From: Protonemura montana
Taxonomy: Eukaryota > Arthropoda > Insecta > Plecoptera > Nemouridae
DNA: 64,000 nucleotides
Reading direction: 5' to 3'
NCBI GenBank assembly: GCA_947568835.1
Contig: OX387604.1
Location: forward strand, 16,831,076 to 16,895,075
Made by a program: the position numbers and the translations under genes. This document shows, one piece after another, positions 35,977 through 50,215 of the stretch. Within the stretch, counting starts at the first letter, position 1, and the number at the start of each line of letters is the position of its first letter. Under the pieces are notes generated by a model, which saw nothing but the letters and a program-made list of their open reading frames with translations, had not been told where the DNA came from and searched no databases.

Positions 35977-36058
35977 ATGTTTCCAAGTAGTGTGTTTAAT
36001 TTAAATGTGCCCATGTATTACTGGCGGCTGGTGACTTCTCTTCTGCTGGTAGTATGGG
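35977..36058 (+). CDS. candidate first coding exon with signal-peptide-like N-terminus (partial gene)
   Basis: Two in-frame ATGs (35977 and 36013) precede a consensus donor G|GTAAGT at 36059, with an in-frame TGA just upstream of the first. From the second ATG the peptide is MYYWRLVTSLLLVVWG: a short charged start and a hydrophobic core, typical of a secretion signal cut by a first intron. No downstream exon is recognisable in the remaining 28 kb, so the gene, if real, has very large introns and continues past the window. Function unknown. The exon is too short to exclude chance. Confidence 0.35.
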
Positions 36059-38513
36059 GTAAGTCACATGTACTTTAGTAAACTTTTATTCCAGAACTAC
36101 ATATGCCTTCTATGTAGTGATAGTAGTGGTTAATTACCTTTGTGTTCGTACGTTACTGGGTTACTTAGTTTCTGGCCAAGGTTCTGTAGGACTGCAGAAG
36201 GGTTTTAGATGTGGAGAGAGTAGAAAGAAGAGCTAGTGGTTACCAGTTGGTACGGTTTCGGCCAACACGCATGGGCTTGAGTTGAACGTTAATAATCAGC
36301 ATGAGCACGGTGTCAATGATTAAATAGAGCTATCAAAAGTCTACCTCAACTTTTTAAGTCTTTGATGAATACCAGAAACTTGCCGATGAAATAATAATAG
36401 GAAATACAATTTTGTAACTCTCCATATTGTATGCGCTTAACAACGCAGTGGAAACATGTACGAGTCTTCATAATCATTGGCATTTTTATCAAAACGGAGA
36501 CTTGCTTGTGGTCGTTTGTGTAATTGGCTCCTACGGGTAAAGTATGACTTAAAGAAAGCAGCGCTTCAACAAACTTAAGATTCCAAAACTGCGAGGCGAG
36601 AATCGTCCTGGTTTTATTAGCAGTCGCACAGAGTTAATTGGAATTCGGAGTTTGCCTAAACTTGTATTTGTGGAGCGTTGAACAGTGTGCCTGTGCCTGT
36701 GCCTGTGCACCGTGAAATGTGCTAGCATCCCTGAGGATAAAGAGAGCTTCTGGATCAAGGCAAAGAGAACGAGAGAGATCGTGTGCATGTGGATTGTGGT
36801 GTGTGTGATTTTCAGAGTGAATCCACCCTTGACTTTTCGATTTGTGTCAAAACTTTAGTGTCGATCTTTAACACGAACTTTTAAGCTAATTCAGAAAAAA
36901 AATAGAATGCATATGATTTCTGATTAGCTGAACACAAATGGTTAAAACACTTTTATGCAGTAGTAGTATTTTATGGTGAATTTACTGCAATGCGGTTTCC
37001 AATTGGGAGCCAAAGGATTAAGACCATAGTTATATCATGCCGTGTTTTTCGTACATACGTATCGTATTCCTGCTCTCCTAACCAACCCATTTGTGGCGTA
37101 TTAAATTGTTTTGTTTACCACTTGGATACGCAAAGCTCACCCACAGAGATCCAGTTTTGTCGAACTTGCCATATATGTAAACATAAACATTGGATTTTGC
37201 ACCTAATTCCAAAAGGACCAACCATTTCTATAATGTAAAACTTGATCTTTGTGCATTTTTACCTATAATCAAATATTTGTATAGGTAGGTATATCTCAAG
37301 GATATGGTTTGCCGTTTTCCATGGTGCATGCATTGAAGTGTCTGCAGAAAAGAGCATGCCAATGCCGCTTATTTCTTGCCAGGGATCGAAGATGGGAGCT
37401 CAAAGCATGAGCTATGGGCGCAAATTTGAACCGCGTAACCAATATCTATACGATATCTTCCAATCACCCCGCTAAGGACCATCGGGTGGCGCCAGTTGGC
37501 TGGCTTGGGTGCTAGGCGGTCCTATTCCAGAGCGAAATAGACGTCTCTAGTGTGTATTATCTGAAGGACGTCAATGTATTTCAGAGTGTGTCGTTAAGCC
37601 ATCAATATCAGCGGGATGTTGTAGAGATTCTGGACATCGGTCCGTTAGTTGAAAAGAAAAATGGACCAGATAGATTTAGTAATATCGGAAAAAGAGCGTC
37701 ACTGCAACGTGTCATTGGAATTCCTGGTTTTCCTTAGATCTATCATCTCTGTGCCTTCTGATGTCTCATAGGGAAGGGTGAGTGAGTATGTCATTGTATT
37801 ATGCGCAATGTTGCTATATGCCCAAGTATATGGTCGCCTAGTGCCTTGTCGCGACTCGCAACGCCGGAAAACAGAGTGCCGGACTAGAGATAGGCGATGC
37901 ACTCTCATATCATGCTCTACCTACCCATTTATTACCAACGGCCTTACTGCTATTTGAAATATGCATGAAAAAAAAGTAATAGCCATGCAACAAAACAAAA
38001 GAGTTTACTTTTTCTAACAGTAGGGAAAATTCATTTTGTCAAACTAAGACAGTTTCTTAGAAGCTACTGCTTACAATAGTTTATTAGCAAGAAGTTAATT
38101 AAAACAAAACTAAATAAACAAAGTCTTGAAGCACATTTAATCGAGTCAATTTTACTTCCTTTTAATTCCGAATATCATAACAATGACTTAAAGCTGGGCG
38201 CTAAACGACTAAGATAGTTTGGCGAAGGCCCCGCGTAGCCCTGGCTTTGATCAATATTTGTAAGAACTCATGTCATGTATAACCGCCAAAAGAAGCAGCT
38301 TTAAGCATAAGCTTTCAATGCTACCAGGCAGGAACAAAGAATATAAGTAAAGAGAAAATACAATAAACATAATAATAATAATATTAATAATATGAAACGG
38401 CTTATTGCAAATCAATAACGCAAGCCGGTAGATTTGCTTGTCACTGTCAGCGGGCGCCGCTCTAAATAATTAATGAGTTGCTAGCCACTATTCTAGTACT
38501 ATACTTTATAAAC

Positions 38514-38534
38514 GATATATATATATATATATAT
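38514..38534 (+). repeat. (TA)n microsatellite
   Basis: About ten TA dinucleotides. Confidence 0.9.
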
Positions 38535-39859
38535 ACATTTTATCTAGTTCTAACAGTTCTAGTAAGTGTGATTTTATTTGCTTGTGACAACGCAGAAGGG
38601 AAATGCCGAATACTGAGTTACACTCATTCCTGCCGACTTCGTTCACTGACAAAAGCTTCATTCGCTCGAAACTTGAAGCTTGAAGCTCTGTGCTTTATGC
38701 TCTACATTGGCATGTTTACATAGGAATAGTATGATTTATGATGACTCTGTGTGATAATCTCGTTGCTAACAAGCTAACAAATTTGTAAGGCGGTCGATTC
38801 CTCGAGTTAGCCTTGCTTCTTGCCATAGCAATTATTTTCGGTCACTTTAGCCAAGTGGGAATCCTTGCTTCAATTTTCTAACAATTAAGTTGTTGGATGT
38901 TCGATATTGCCAGAAAAGCTTTTATATGAAAATGTTGGTCCGAATGCAAAGTGTCATTCAGAGCTGTCCAAGTGCTGTATGATGCGATTCGCCTCCCGGT
39001 TCTAGCTCTAAAGCATGATTAATTATTTCTTTTGGTCGCTAAAATTTTGGACGGGAATTTTACTGTTAATCCAAGAGACAAGGTTGGGCTTTTCTGGTGT
39101 TTGTTTATTTATAGTAGCCGCGTAGGAGTAGCACACAAGGGTTGCTTTATAACCGGGGGTCCAAAGTTCACAGATCAAGACTTCATGGCTCTAGTCGGTG
39201 TGGAAACGACAAATTAAATACTATTTCAACAAAGTGGCATGAACATTTATCTATACCATCTTATAAATGTTAGCTCTTTTGAAATTAACTTTCCCTTACA
39301 GAATTTTGTAATTATCTTTCTGAAAGTCTACTAGTCAACTGCTATGTGCAGAACCATGCGGTTTATTCAGAGTTTTCACGAAGAAAGTATTTTTAATTTT
39401 TATGCACGAACTAAAAGAAGTGAAGTATAACCATTAGGAGTATATTCGCTGCGCTGGGAAATGCGACCTGGACTCGGAACTCAGACTAGAACTGAAGCAG
39501 AGCGAGCGCAGGTGGAAAGCTGTCGGAAAATAGGGCTATTACTCAGCAAGCTGGGCACGGTTATAGGCTTACGCGCTATCAAATCGCGAGAAGCAAACAA
39601 AGATTTCACTCGTAACTAATTGTAGGAGGGTGGTTTCTAGAGGATATTCCAGCATTATCCAAGTAGGAGACAAATCAAGTTTATACAAGACTACATCGCA
39701 ATATCCTCTTACTGAGAAGGGAAGGAAAGCGCGGACATTATAAACGCTTAGCTTAAACATTACAAAATATCAATACGCAAATTAGGTTATCGATAAATAT
39801 TTATATCGTCCCGTACATAGAATCAAGCACAGTTTACAAAAACATTTCTGTCATAGCGC

Positions 39860-39880
39860 GGGGGGGGGGGGGGGGGGGGG
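39860..39880 (+). repeat. poly-G run (21 G)
   Basis: Twenty-one consecutive G, among the longest homopolymers in the window, followed by CAGTG. Confidence 0.95.
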
Positions 39881-40419
39881 CAGTGTAACGATGCTTTCAA
39901 AGAAAATAGCAAACGAATCTATTTTCTTTGCTTTGTTCATGCTTATATCTTAGTCGTTCTTTGACGTTGGATTTACGAAATTAATTCCGAATTTCCAGAG
40001 AAAACATTTTTTTCCTCTTTTGTTCGTGTCGTAAAATGCTCTCCAAGAATCCGCATGCATTTTGGCTGAATGTAAGAAAGGAAGGAAGGAAGGAAAGCGG
40101 ACAAATATCTGGGAAAGCGTACAGCCCATTGCAGGCCAGCTTAAATGCTCGAAGTGCCAACACATTAGGAGGTGTTGCAGGAGAACTTGTGCTGCCATAA
40201 CAATCACTCCAAGTCCAACAAAGACACCGCCATCATTGAACGCAGTATTTTTCTTATCAACTAGAACCTCTTTTTTTTTAAGCAAACCACCACTTTTTAG
40301 TCCTACATTATTTTTGCAAAACACACGGCTATGGATAGGTATAGGTACACAAAGGTTCTTTTAGAAACGTGATACCACAGCCCCTGTGGGACGATGATGG
40401 GAGGAACCCGCATTAATTC

Positions 40420-40462
40420 TGTTTAACGACGCACTTAATCTCAAATCATGCGGATAGATGGC
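40420..40462 (-). mobile_element. fragment of the SINE-like repeat
   Basis: TTTAACGACGCACT, then ATGGC after about 22 bases, echoes the 3'-terminal part of the element as seen at 15518-15565. Very short, so tentative. Confidence 0.35.
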
Positions 40463-41942
40463 TTATGAGAATAATTTAGAAGCCAGCGCGATCGTTTAAA
40501 AGGTTGCAATTCCTGCAAACTGCAAATGTTTTAAGCGAATGAAAACAGTTGGAGATAAATAGGTGTTCACATTATTTATTTTGCGGGATTGAAATGGAAT
40601 CAAACATTTCGCGCCAGTAATCTCGTTTTTTAATTTGCTAAACAAGAGAACTGAACTAAGTGGATTGCATTGATCGGTCGGTTTCAGATATCGCTTTTAT
40701 ATATATTACCGCACAATTAAGCGGCTTCTTTTAACCCACCGTTAACGACTTCTTGTTTGTCATTGATATATTTCTCGTACAAAGTTTATAGATACGAACC
40801 ATTTTTTTCTGATTTACTGCTTTCATTGGTAATGCTAATAATTCAGACACATCTAATGTTTCATGGCAGTAATAACGTAATTAGCAGTCATCATTATCTG
40901 TCTTTTGATCACTTAATAAATCGTTCTCGTCAAATTAACAGTGCAAGAAGTACGCCCATTCAGTAATTTCTTAGAAACGGAATGACAATCATAGGGCCGT
41001 ACTAATTACGTTGGTAGTTTGCACTAAGATCCTGTAAATGGAGTGAGGGGGAGGGGTAGGGTGGTACGAAGGGTGGATTGAAGGGTGCTAGAATCACTAT
41101 GATTCATATTAGTCGGCCAGCACAGAATATTATTTACTTCTATTTCCAGATCGGTAGACAAGGTAGTTTTAGTAGTATCGCAGATCGCTTCTATTTTCTA
41201 TAGTCTCGAAGAGAGCTCGGCGTCTGCTTCTCGTGTAAATCATCCTGCTATTGTGTTTCTCGCACTACCGACCGCATGGTCATAGGTGTTACGGTTTGGA
41301 AATCGATCTTCATACTTTTAGCCTAGCTCACAACAGAGCTGTTCTAAACCCATTGCCATCATTCTACCGCTCGCGCGAAGGATTCGTGAATTATTGACAA
41401 CTATACGCTTTCAGCCAAAGGAGCATATTTCGAATCGACGGCACAACACTATAATAATTGGGCATGCATAGGTGTTGCTTTTTTCTATGCATTTTGCAAG
41501 GGTTGGTAGAACCTTTTTGTGTAAAGATAACTGACCGGCATAGAAAACCAGATGTTTTTCTTTTTTTTTTAAATAGCAACCTGCTATAATGTATCATTTT
41601 TGTGAAGAGTTGCAATCAACGCTGGTTTTGTAAAAAAATGCCATAGGATTACCTGAAACGAACTTCAAAATATGTTTTATTAAACTAGAACTGAATTTAC
41701 TTCGATCATTTCATGCCGGATGCATGTTTCAAGCCTGGTGGAGATACTTTAAACATCGATACTCAATCCAATAGAGGATAAACATTCTATTTGATGGGAT
41801 GTAAATTTGAGCTTATATCAACGGAAACAAAGAATAACAGCAATGTAATATTACTCCAGATCGTTGACAGAGGTTTGAAATCACAAACATATTTCATCAC
41901 CAAAAACATCATTTGCTGAAACTGTATTCATATGTAAATCAT

Positions 41943-41982
41943 GGCACCTCCACCATCGGTCTTCAAACATGGCACCTCCACC
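41943..41982 (+). repeat. two exact copies of the GGCACCTCCACC motif, 28 bp apart
   Basis: Exact 12-mers at 41943-41954 and 41971-41982, both preceded by an AT dinucleotide. TCTTCAAA lies just before the second, like the CTTTAAA before other copies. Confidence 0.9.
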
Positions 41983-44900
41983 GTGGCACAGACATATTAA
42001 AATATGTGAGAGCTTCATCTTCAAGACAGAATAATCTGTACCTGCCTCTTGGAATGAGAGATTCGGATAGCCAAGTGTTGACTCGTTCGTAGCAATCATC
42101 TCTAGAGTATGAATATTTAGTAAAACTAAGGAGAGGCTGTACTTTCAGGATGTCACTTGTAGTCTTGATGGCTCAGCTCATAATTGCTGGTGCTTGGAAA
42201 AATGTGTGTTTTGCTTTTCCTGCTTCTGCAATAGAATCATCAAAATTGTTTATCATACAAGAACATGATAGAAACAAATCGCAATAAAGTCACACATGAT
42301 TTTTTTTTACAAAAACTGCTCTTTAAAGAAAATCTAACGTAATATTACGATCAATATCGTCGACAATGTGCGTATTTAACCTATCTATTAATTAACTACT
42401 TATTACACAATCACTGACGTTTCCAGTGATACACTAATTCGAAACGTCAAATTATGATGTCAGATCGTTATCGGTGTATATTTGGGCAGCACAATCTGTC
42501 AGAGGCATTTAACTAAGGCACTGATAACACAATCGCACTAGAAATCTTGACGAAAGTTCAGTCAGGTCAGCTAATACCTTAATTGCATGCTGGTTTAGTT
42601 AAGGTTTCAGTAAGCTCTGACGGCAAGCAGCACGACTATAATATGCTTGCCGCAGTGGTAACTAAGGGATCTTAAGTGAGTGGTAATCGTAGAATAACAT
42701 AGTATTCAGATGTGTGTTTACACTATAATCAGATACCAGCTATGTGATTACCATTGTTAATTATATTGAGCTAAAGTATATCGCTCACAAACGCTCACCT
42801 AGGCAACGTATGTGAAGTTTTAAAGCACAACTTCGCAAAATGTTTCTTAATATTTCAATTTACAATCAACTACGTTAAGCTACGTAGTAAGTTAATCGTC
42901 ACTAAAATTTTACAGTCAAGTAATTTTTTCAGTATGCTCAGTACCCTACTATACAAAGTGTCGATCAATTACAAAGCATTCTCTGATTGTTGGTTGCGAA
43001 GGGTGAAATTGATGGTGACACTGACAATGGGGGTACCTAGTGTGGTCGTAATCGTGAAGGTGGTCTTGTTATTCCAGAGTTCAGCACGGCGCTGGGGTGT
43101 GTGTGGGGGTTGGGGTTGTGGGAGGAATGGGAATAGAGCCATGTTTAGAGGACTACTTCGATCCCTATAATTATTACACGATCGCCACATCCACCTGACC
43201 TGTTGAGCGAACATTTAGCTAACTCAGTGGTTTCTGAATTCTACTAGGTTTCTTGTAGTGGAGGGAGGAAGTAGTCTAGTGACCAATCGACAAGTGGAAC
43301 ATGATATTGTTAAACCGTCAAGAAGAAAGGGGCAGAGAAAAATGCAGTTGAGTGACATGATGTTCCGTTTCAAGATAATTATGGTATAACATTTCACAAA
43401 AGTAATTATTTGTGAAGATTGTTTAAGCTGATAAAAGCTTTTCGATTGGTACTTATAGGATCTTTCTAGAAAATTCTCCGATCGTATACTTGTGCAGCAT
43501 TTATTGCTGGCTTGCAGGATTGTCAAATATTTAAAAAGTACTCAACTGTTAGATTTGAAAGCTTTTAATAGGTAGATGTGATGCACGGATGTGAAAGAAC
43601 TCGTATACTAGAGGAACGATATTTAGATCGAAGGTTTGATAAGAAAGATAACCACGGAGGTTTCACTTATGACTATACGCCATTATATTTTATTACGTTG
43701 AAACAAATTTGGTCTTGCGTTCCCTCTAAATATTCTTACAGTGATGAGTGGTCGTGAGAGATCCAGTAATGGGCTCGCATGGTTTGGTCTCATAACAATA
43801 CCTGAAACTTAAAACAAATGTAAATTAAACCGTCAATTCCCTAGAAAATGCAGAAGTCTATAATTGACGTCTTTCCTTCATCTAGCCAAGGAAAAAATTA
43901 TTTTCTTTAGTATTTCCTCGGAGAAATTGCCAGAATTGTCACTGTTAACGTGATTATCATTTCATAATTAATTTGCAAATTCCAATCAAGAATTATGAGA
44001 ATGTCATTAACAACAACACAAGTTTGAATTTTCTGAAGATACACATTTTTCATGCGTTAATGAATAGATAGTATTTTACCTGGTATATCAATTTTATTCT
44101 TCTATGTCAAATAAATTAAACTAAAGTGCTCCCGAGATGAAGAGGACACAAATTAGCCTCGTTTTCTCTTCAACCACCAGATCTGCTCTCTAACTTTATT
44201 CACCACGAGTAGAGACGATGAGGTTGAGCCAATTGGCGACATTGACAAGGGGCGTTCGTGTTTCGTCTCGTGGGGCGAAAAGTTATAGAAAGGCTCCTTG
44301 CTGCTGCAAGGGGTTGACTCTCAGGCCAGGTAATTTGCTAATGATTGAGAGCGAGATGTCGAATGTTGAGATGTTGAGGGTGATGGATCCACGAATGTGG
44401 ATCAAAACGTAAGTGGAATAAATGGCAATTTCCATGCATTCGTTGGAATAAATAATTTTATCCAGAGAGTATCATTTTACCACTCCATTAGTGTATTCTA
44501 AGTTTACTTAAGTCTCAAAAACATGGAAACTACTATAAGATTTTTGCGGAAAGCGAATTGATGTACAGGTACATTATCGTAAGTATGTCTACACGTAACA
44601 AAACAATATTATAATTATTTGGTCTTTTTTTATGCCTAAAACTCGTTTTTTGTCTTGGAATGATGATTCGAATTCTCATTTTCCGCGAAAAAGTGAAGCG
44701 AGCACGAAGATCATTTTATCAAAAACATTTTGCTAGAAAATCAGAGTTTATATGAAATAGTGTTAGACCATCAAGGAAAGGGAAGGGTTAGCTGCTATCA
44801 GACTATCAGCCTTAACAATCTCGCTCTCTATTCTTACCTTAATTTACCTTATATATACCTTCTTCGAGCCGGATGCGGCTCGTTGCACTCATGGTGGGAG

Positions 44901-46483
44901 AACATGCACGGAGAAGAAATGAAACTAACATTTATCTACTTTCTTTCGGAAACAATTAAGTATATAGTATTCATTAAGCTCATGATCACTTTTAAAATTG
45001 AACAAAGTAATTATCATGCTTATTTCTTTCGGCGTATTATGCTTGGAGAATTTTCATTTTTCTTTTCTTCTACGTTTAACTTGGAAAAGTCACTCAACGA
45101 GAATTTTCTTCAACACCCCTCGGCAGTCTCTGTAAACTTTTACTTCCAAGATTTTTTTTAGCTTCGCCGTCGCTGTCAGCGAAATCAGAACAACAATATT
45201 TTGTGAAAGCAAAATTAATCACTTCGAACAAAATTGACATTCCTGCTACACGGATTATTTTATAACCCTATGGTGTGTGGATATAGGTAATCATACCTTT
45301 GTGAAGTACAATCGGCGAGCTGCCCTGTTGTTGGTGTAGGCATAAATATGACATGACTGAATTAGTATCCAATTGAGAGTAGCTCTTTATCGGTTAATTT
45401 GATTCGTTAACATTAATGCGATGTCCGCTATGACAGTGGCTCTGTTATCATTGCCAACAGTACCAAGTGATTATAGCAAATACCTATTTATACACATATT
45501 TGATATTTTAAAATAACAATAAAATACGTATAAACGAGATTCAGTCTACGTTCTCTCTTTTAGTACAGAAGCGACTCTATCCCCTCTGTATCAACCATGT
45601 TGTATTTGTTTACTGAATCATATCTGTGTCCATAATTAATTAAATTGTTTAAAGGTCCATTAAATATACATTTCTAGTAATACAGCTTTTCAGCTGTTAT
45701 TTTAATGTGAAAGTCTATTAGTTCCGTTACCAACCTCTGAGAAACTGAACTAGTATACTTATTTCGTTTAAAACAGCTTTTTTGGACGCGTTATGATATG
45801 TGATGGTATTATTTATAACAGGCTAGATATGAATGGTATGATAATGAAGTTGCCAGCTACATTTACTCTGAGTAGAGTCCACGCCGCTTTAAAGACAGCC
45901 CACAAGCTTCTCTTTAATTAACTCTTGCTTACGTTGGTGAAATCACGAGCCTTATACAAAGGACGGAAAGGTCTTTGCATATGTCTATAAAATATTTACA
46001 ACAAACATAAAAGAAAAATCTCGGGCTTTAATGCATTTTCATACAGCATCCTGCTATAACGCTATATATATATATACATGTAGCTATTCATAAAAAAAAA
46101 TCGACAATTTTTGATAGCCAAAATATTAGCATTTTATAAGGAGAAAGGCTACAATGATTAAATCGTTTGTACGTTATTCATTCCTAGTAGACACATGGGG
46201 TTTGAGACAATTTCAATCAATCCACTTCAAAATGAGGTTACTTGTTTAAAGCATTGTAGTCAAGCCATGTATAAAATTTGCTGTAATACATCACTACAAA
46301 ATCGGCGGATTGTGGAACGAAAATGGCGTGAATTCAGAGAAATATTGAAAAAAATCTGAGATAGCTTAATTTTGGTCGTTAACATTTTTCAATAAAGATG
46401 GATTTTTTCATAAACGGCGACTCAACGAAACTGTTTGAACTTTTAATGAATTCGATAATGAAATTTTCTTTGAAGCTCTCCCA
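41983..46483. other. no feature identified
   Basis: AT-rich, with short ORFs only. A 65-codon ORF at 44218-44412 ends near a good donor (AC|GTAAGT at 44409) but has no recognisable domain. (TA)n near 46063-46076. Confidence 0.55.
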
Positions 46484-47545
46484 AGGATTCAAGCGGGGTT
46501 TTCAGCAGTTTTCCAGCGGGTTTCAAGTGGGGTTTTAAGAAATATCCAGCGGGTTTCAAGTGGGGTTTTAAGCGGTATTCCAGCGGGTTTCAAGTGGGGT
46601 TTTAAGCAGTATTCCAGCGGGTTTCAAGTGGGGTTTTAAGCAGTATTCCAGCGGGTTTCAAGTGGGGTTTTAAGCAGTATTCCAGCGGGTTTCAAGTGGG
46701 GTTTTAAGCAGTATTCCAGCGGGTTTCAAGTGGGGTTTTAAGCAGTATTCCCGCGGGTTTCAAGTGGGGTTTTAAGCAGTATTCCAGCGGGTTTCAAGTG
46801 GGGTTTTAAGCAGTATTCCAGCGGGTTTCAAGTGGGGTTTTAAGCAGTATTCCAGCGGGTTTCAAGTGGGGTTTTAAGCAGTATTCCAGCGGGTTTCAAG
46901 TGGGGTTTTAAGCAGTATTCCAGCGGGTTTCAAGTGGGGTTTTAAGCAGTATTCCAGCGGGTTTCAAGTAGGGTTTTAAGCAGTATTCCAGCGGGTTTCA
47001 AGTGGGGTTTTAAGCAGTTTTTTAGCGGGTTTCAAGTGGGGTTTTAAGCAGTATTCCAGCGGGTTTCAAGTGGGGTTTTAAGCAGTATTCCAGCGGGTTT
47101 CAAGTGGGGTTTTAAGCAGTTTTTTAGCGGGTTTCAAGTGGGGTTTTAAGCAGTATTCCAGCGGGTTTCAAGTGGGGTTTTAAGCAGTATTCCAGCGGGT
47201 TTCAAGTGGGGTTTTAAGCAGTATTCCAGCGGGTTTCAAGTGGGGTTTTAAGCAGTATTCCAGCGGGTTTCAAGTGGGGTTTTAAGCAGTATTCCCGCGG
47301 GTTTCAAGTGGGGTTTTAAGCAGTTTTCCAGCGGGGTTTCGAGCCGGTTTCAAGCGCGTTTCAAGCGGGGTTTTAAGCAAGTTTTTCAGCGGGGTTTCAA
47401 GTGGGGTTTTAGGCAGTTTTCCACCGGGGTTTTAAGCAGGTTTTCAAGCGGGTTTCAAGCGGGTATCAATTGATGTTTCAAGCGGGTTTTCAAGCTTGTT
47501 TTCAATCGGTGTCTTCAAGTGTGCTTTCAATGATTCGTGCTTTGT
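46484..47545 (+). repeat. minisatellite, 34-bp unit, about 24 homogeneous copies plus decayed flank
   Basis: Unit starts at 46518, 46551, 46585 and then every 34 bp to about 47333. Each unit joins GGGTTTCAAGTG to GGGTTTTAAGCAGTATTCCAGC, two versions of one 12-mer. Variant units with TTTTTTAGC end at about 47025 and 47127 (three units apart); units with CCCGC lie near 46750 and 47294 (sixteen apart). The right flank (47333-47545) dissolves into irregular GGGTTTCAAGCG copies. All frames contain stops, so it is not coding. Confidence 0.97.
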
Positions 47546-50203
47546 GCTTTCAATCGCAATGTCAATGCCAAATTTCGCATCCAGACAAATAGATGCCATG
47601 CATGATAGTAGAAACTAACCCGGCAATGTTTTACCATTTCTTATTTAATGAAAATGGTAAACATTTTGCAATCCATCCTCTCATAATATTACGATTTTAT
47701 GTTTTCTTTCGTGTAGGTATTTATCAAAAAGACTGAAGCCAGTATAAAACCCCACAATGTTAATTGAAAACGACGTGTTGACGGTTAAAAATCTTTGAAA
47801 TCGTCCACAGTTATTGTTTGTGAATAAAGTAGTATCATCTTTGTTTTGTGACGTGGCTCGTGACCGGATGACGCTGCATTTCACAGGTTTCTTGACAGAT
47901 GCAAGGTGAGGAAAATCATTCACTGCTCCAAGGAATCGGAAAACGTAAATAAGCAATGCAAGCATTGACAGCATTTATTCTGGTCTTAGGCAAAGTATCT
48001 CCTACGGGTATTTGCTGCGGCAAGGAAACTAGGAAGCGCGACAGGAAAGGTATATTCATACCGTACAGATAAAAACCTTTCCGTTTTCTTCTATACTGTT
48101 TATCTACATTTTTTTCCAACTATACGAAACGCCATCTTTGGTTATGCTTTTCTGAGCTCTTTTGATACGGAGAAATTTGTGGTTGTACCTTCGCAGCTTT
48201 TCAAAAAAACTTATCCATGCGAATAGTGATTTCTGACGTACAAGAAAATACACTTTTTTCCGGCCTCAATTGTAGCAAGATGGAATATGAGTATTTGTTC
48301 GCTCGACCACGCTGCTTTCCCCTGAAATCCGGTCTGTCATTTTGCCCTATGGGAATAGTTTGGGTACAAATCACAAAAAAAAACATCATAACACTGCTCA
48401 ATACAAAATGTCACACCGTAAAATAAAAAAAAAACGAGTGAATTTCTCGCTTGACTCATTCATTCAACGATCTTCCAGTGGCGACGAAAATTGCATCCGA
48501 ATATTTAGAATGACTGCGAAGAGCTGAGATAGTACGCACATGTTTTTGATGCCTTTTCTAGAGGGCAAGAACTCACTGGGTTGGCTATACACCACGGTAA
48601 ATGTTGAGGTCATTTCGCCCTCGGGGAAATCGGACGGCTTTACAGATACCCCATAAAGTCGCCGTAAAGTACACGCTGTGACTCTGCACTAGTTTCTTTT
48701 GATCAGTCATCCCGTTAAACACACAGACAGATATAAAAAGCATTTCCCGATAAAAAAAAAGAACGGCTCCTCTTGCTGAGAGGCAGGCTCAGGTTAACAT
48801 CTATATCCCTGCCATTGCCAGGCTTGCATGAACGTTTACAGAACTGATTGCTAGCAAGGTTCGTCCAGCATTGCCTCGTTTCGATACGTTTACTATCCCT
48901 TATCTGTTCTACTAACATAACGTCCAGCCTGACGGAAGATCAAATGCACAATATCAGTCTTGAATTCAATTTCAAGTAGAGTAGAAAAACAGTAGAACGA
49001 ACAAAGAATTAAGGAAGTTAGGTTAACGTACGGATTGAGCTAGTCGTATCCTGTAGGAAAGGCATAAATGTAAATGTATATGTTATATAGATTTTATATG
49101 TTGTATACATTAATGTTATTTAAGTGAAAAAAGAAGTAATCAATACATGGGGTCATTTGAGTATTAAGTGTATTGCCGAAGCAAAGCATTAAAAAGAAAT
49201 ATATTATCAGGAAGTTACATTTGAGTGCTTTATGATTAAATTGAAGATCAAAATACGCTGGTAGATAATAGTTGAGTCGATGTTAGCATTAATAATAACT
49301 TGTCTACACCAAATTCGAAGTTATATAGTATCTATGATTTGATATTAGTTTCCATACATACTAATAATTGCTAACCCAAGCAAGCCCAATCCAGAACAAT
49401 AATAATACTACTGCAACTTTGGTGCATTGCTCTCTGCCTTCGCCCATTAACAGGTTGAGTTCAGCAATATCATAACTCTGCATCTGCATATCATTTGCAT
49501 ACGGAAATACAATACAGTAATTCTCTCTGAATATAGACCACGTTTTAATACCAAGTAAATATCGGTAATACGGTGTCTTCGATTTCTAGAGAAATTTACA
49601 TTTGTAAATCTAGAGTTAACTTTGTAAAATTGCAGCACCCACTGTTTGTATAGATATAGAAGCAATTTAATTGTCCGTACTACCTTTTACTTGCTATTTG
49701 GCTGTAGAATAACTATATTAATTCATTAATTTCATGTTCACCTCTAGAACCACCTTAGAATTACTTGGAGCTTCTATCAAGGATAATAATGTCTAAGTAA
49801 TATAGCTAATAGAAATATCATGTCTTGTTACACTACATCATAAAAGTGTTAATATATTTCCTTCCAGTTAGTTGAAAGCCTAGAGAAGATAGGATATCAC
49901 GGTATCATGGTATATCGTAGTTGGTCAAATGCAGAATACTTATTTTGCCCTGTATAGGCTGTAGGTATAGGTGGGGGTGGGGTGGTGTAAGCAGCATATA
50001 CTCTGTGGGTTGGATCGATGGGGGAATCCACTTGGGGGCGCCAGTCACGCACATCATGTGGATGATAGATAGAAGATAGAAGATAAATAGTGTTATATTA
50101 TTATAATATCCGACTGGCCCATCCATTGCTAACACAGAAATAGAACAAGAATGGATAGTAGATCTCCAGCTATCCGAAGTCTATTGAAAATTTTCCGAAC
50201 TAT

Positions 50204-50215
50204 GGCACATCCACC
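50204..50215 (+). repeat. one-mismatch copy of the dispersed 12-mer
   Basis: GGCACATCCACC preceded by CTAT; differs from GGCACCTCCACC at one base. Confidence 0.8.

Larger units (their letters stand above)
36060..41942. other. gene-poor region with simple repeats
   Basis: No exon I can support. Simple repeats: (CCTGTG)n at 36685-36709, (TA)n at 38514-38534, poly-G at 39860-39880, (GGAA)n near 40078-40096. A short fragment of the SINE-like element lies at 40420-40462. Confidence 0.6.

Noticed and set aside
44218-44412. ORF ending at a good donor (AC|GTAAGT, 44409), possible exon
   Set aside because: No clear acceptor or domain, and no exon to join it to.
44730-45161. 143-codon plus-strand ORF
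   Set aside because: AT-rich, low-complexity translation with no domain; such lengths occur by chance in 64 kb.
46484-47545. Regular direct repeats suggesting a CRISPR array
   Set aside because: Units are contiguous with no variable spacers, and the genome is animal; this is a minisatellite.
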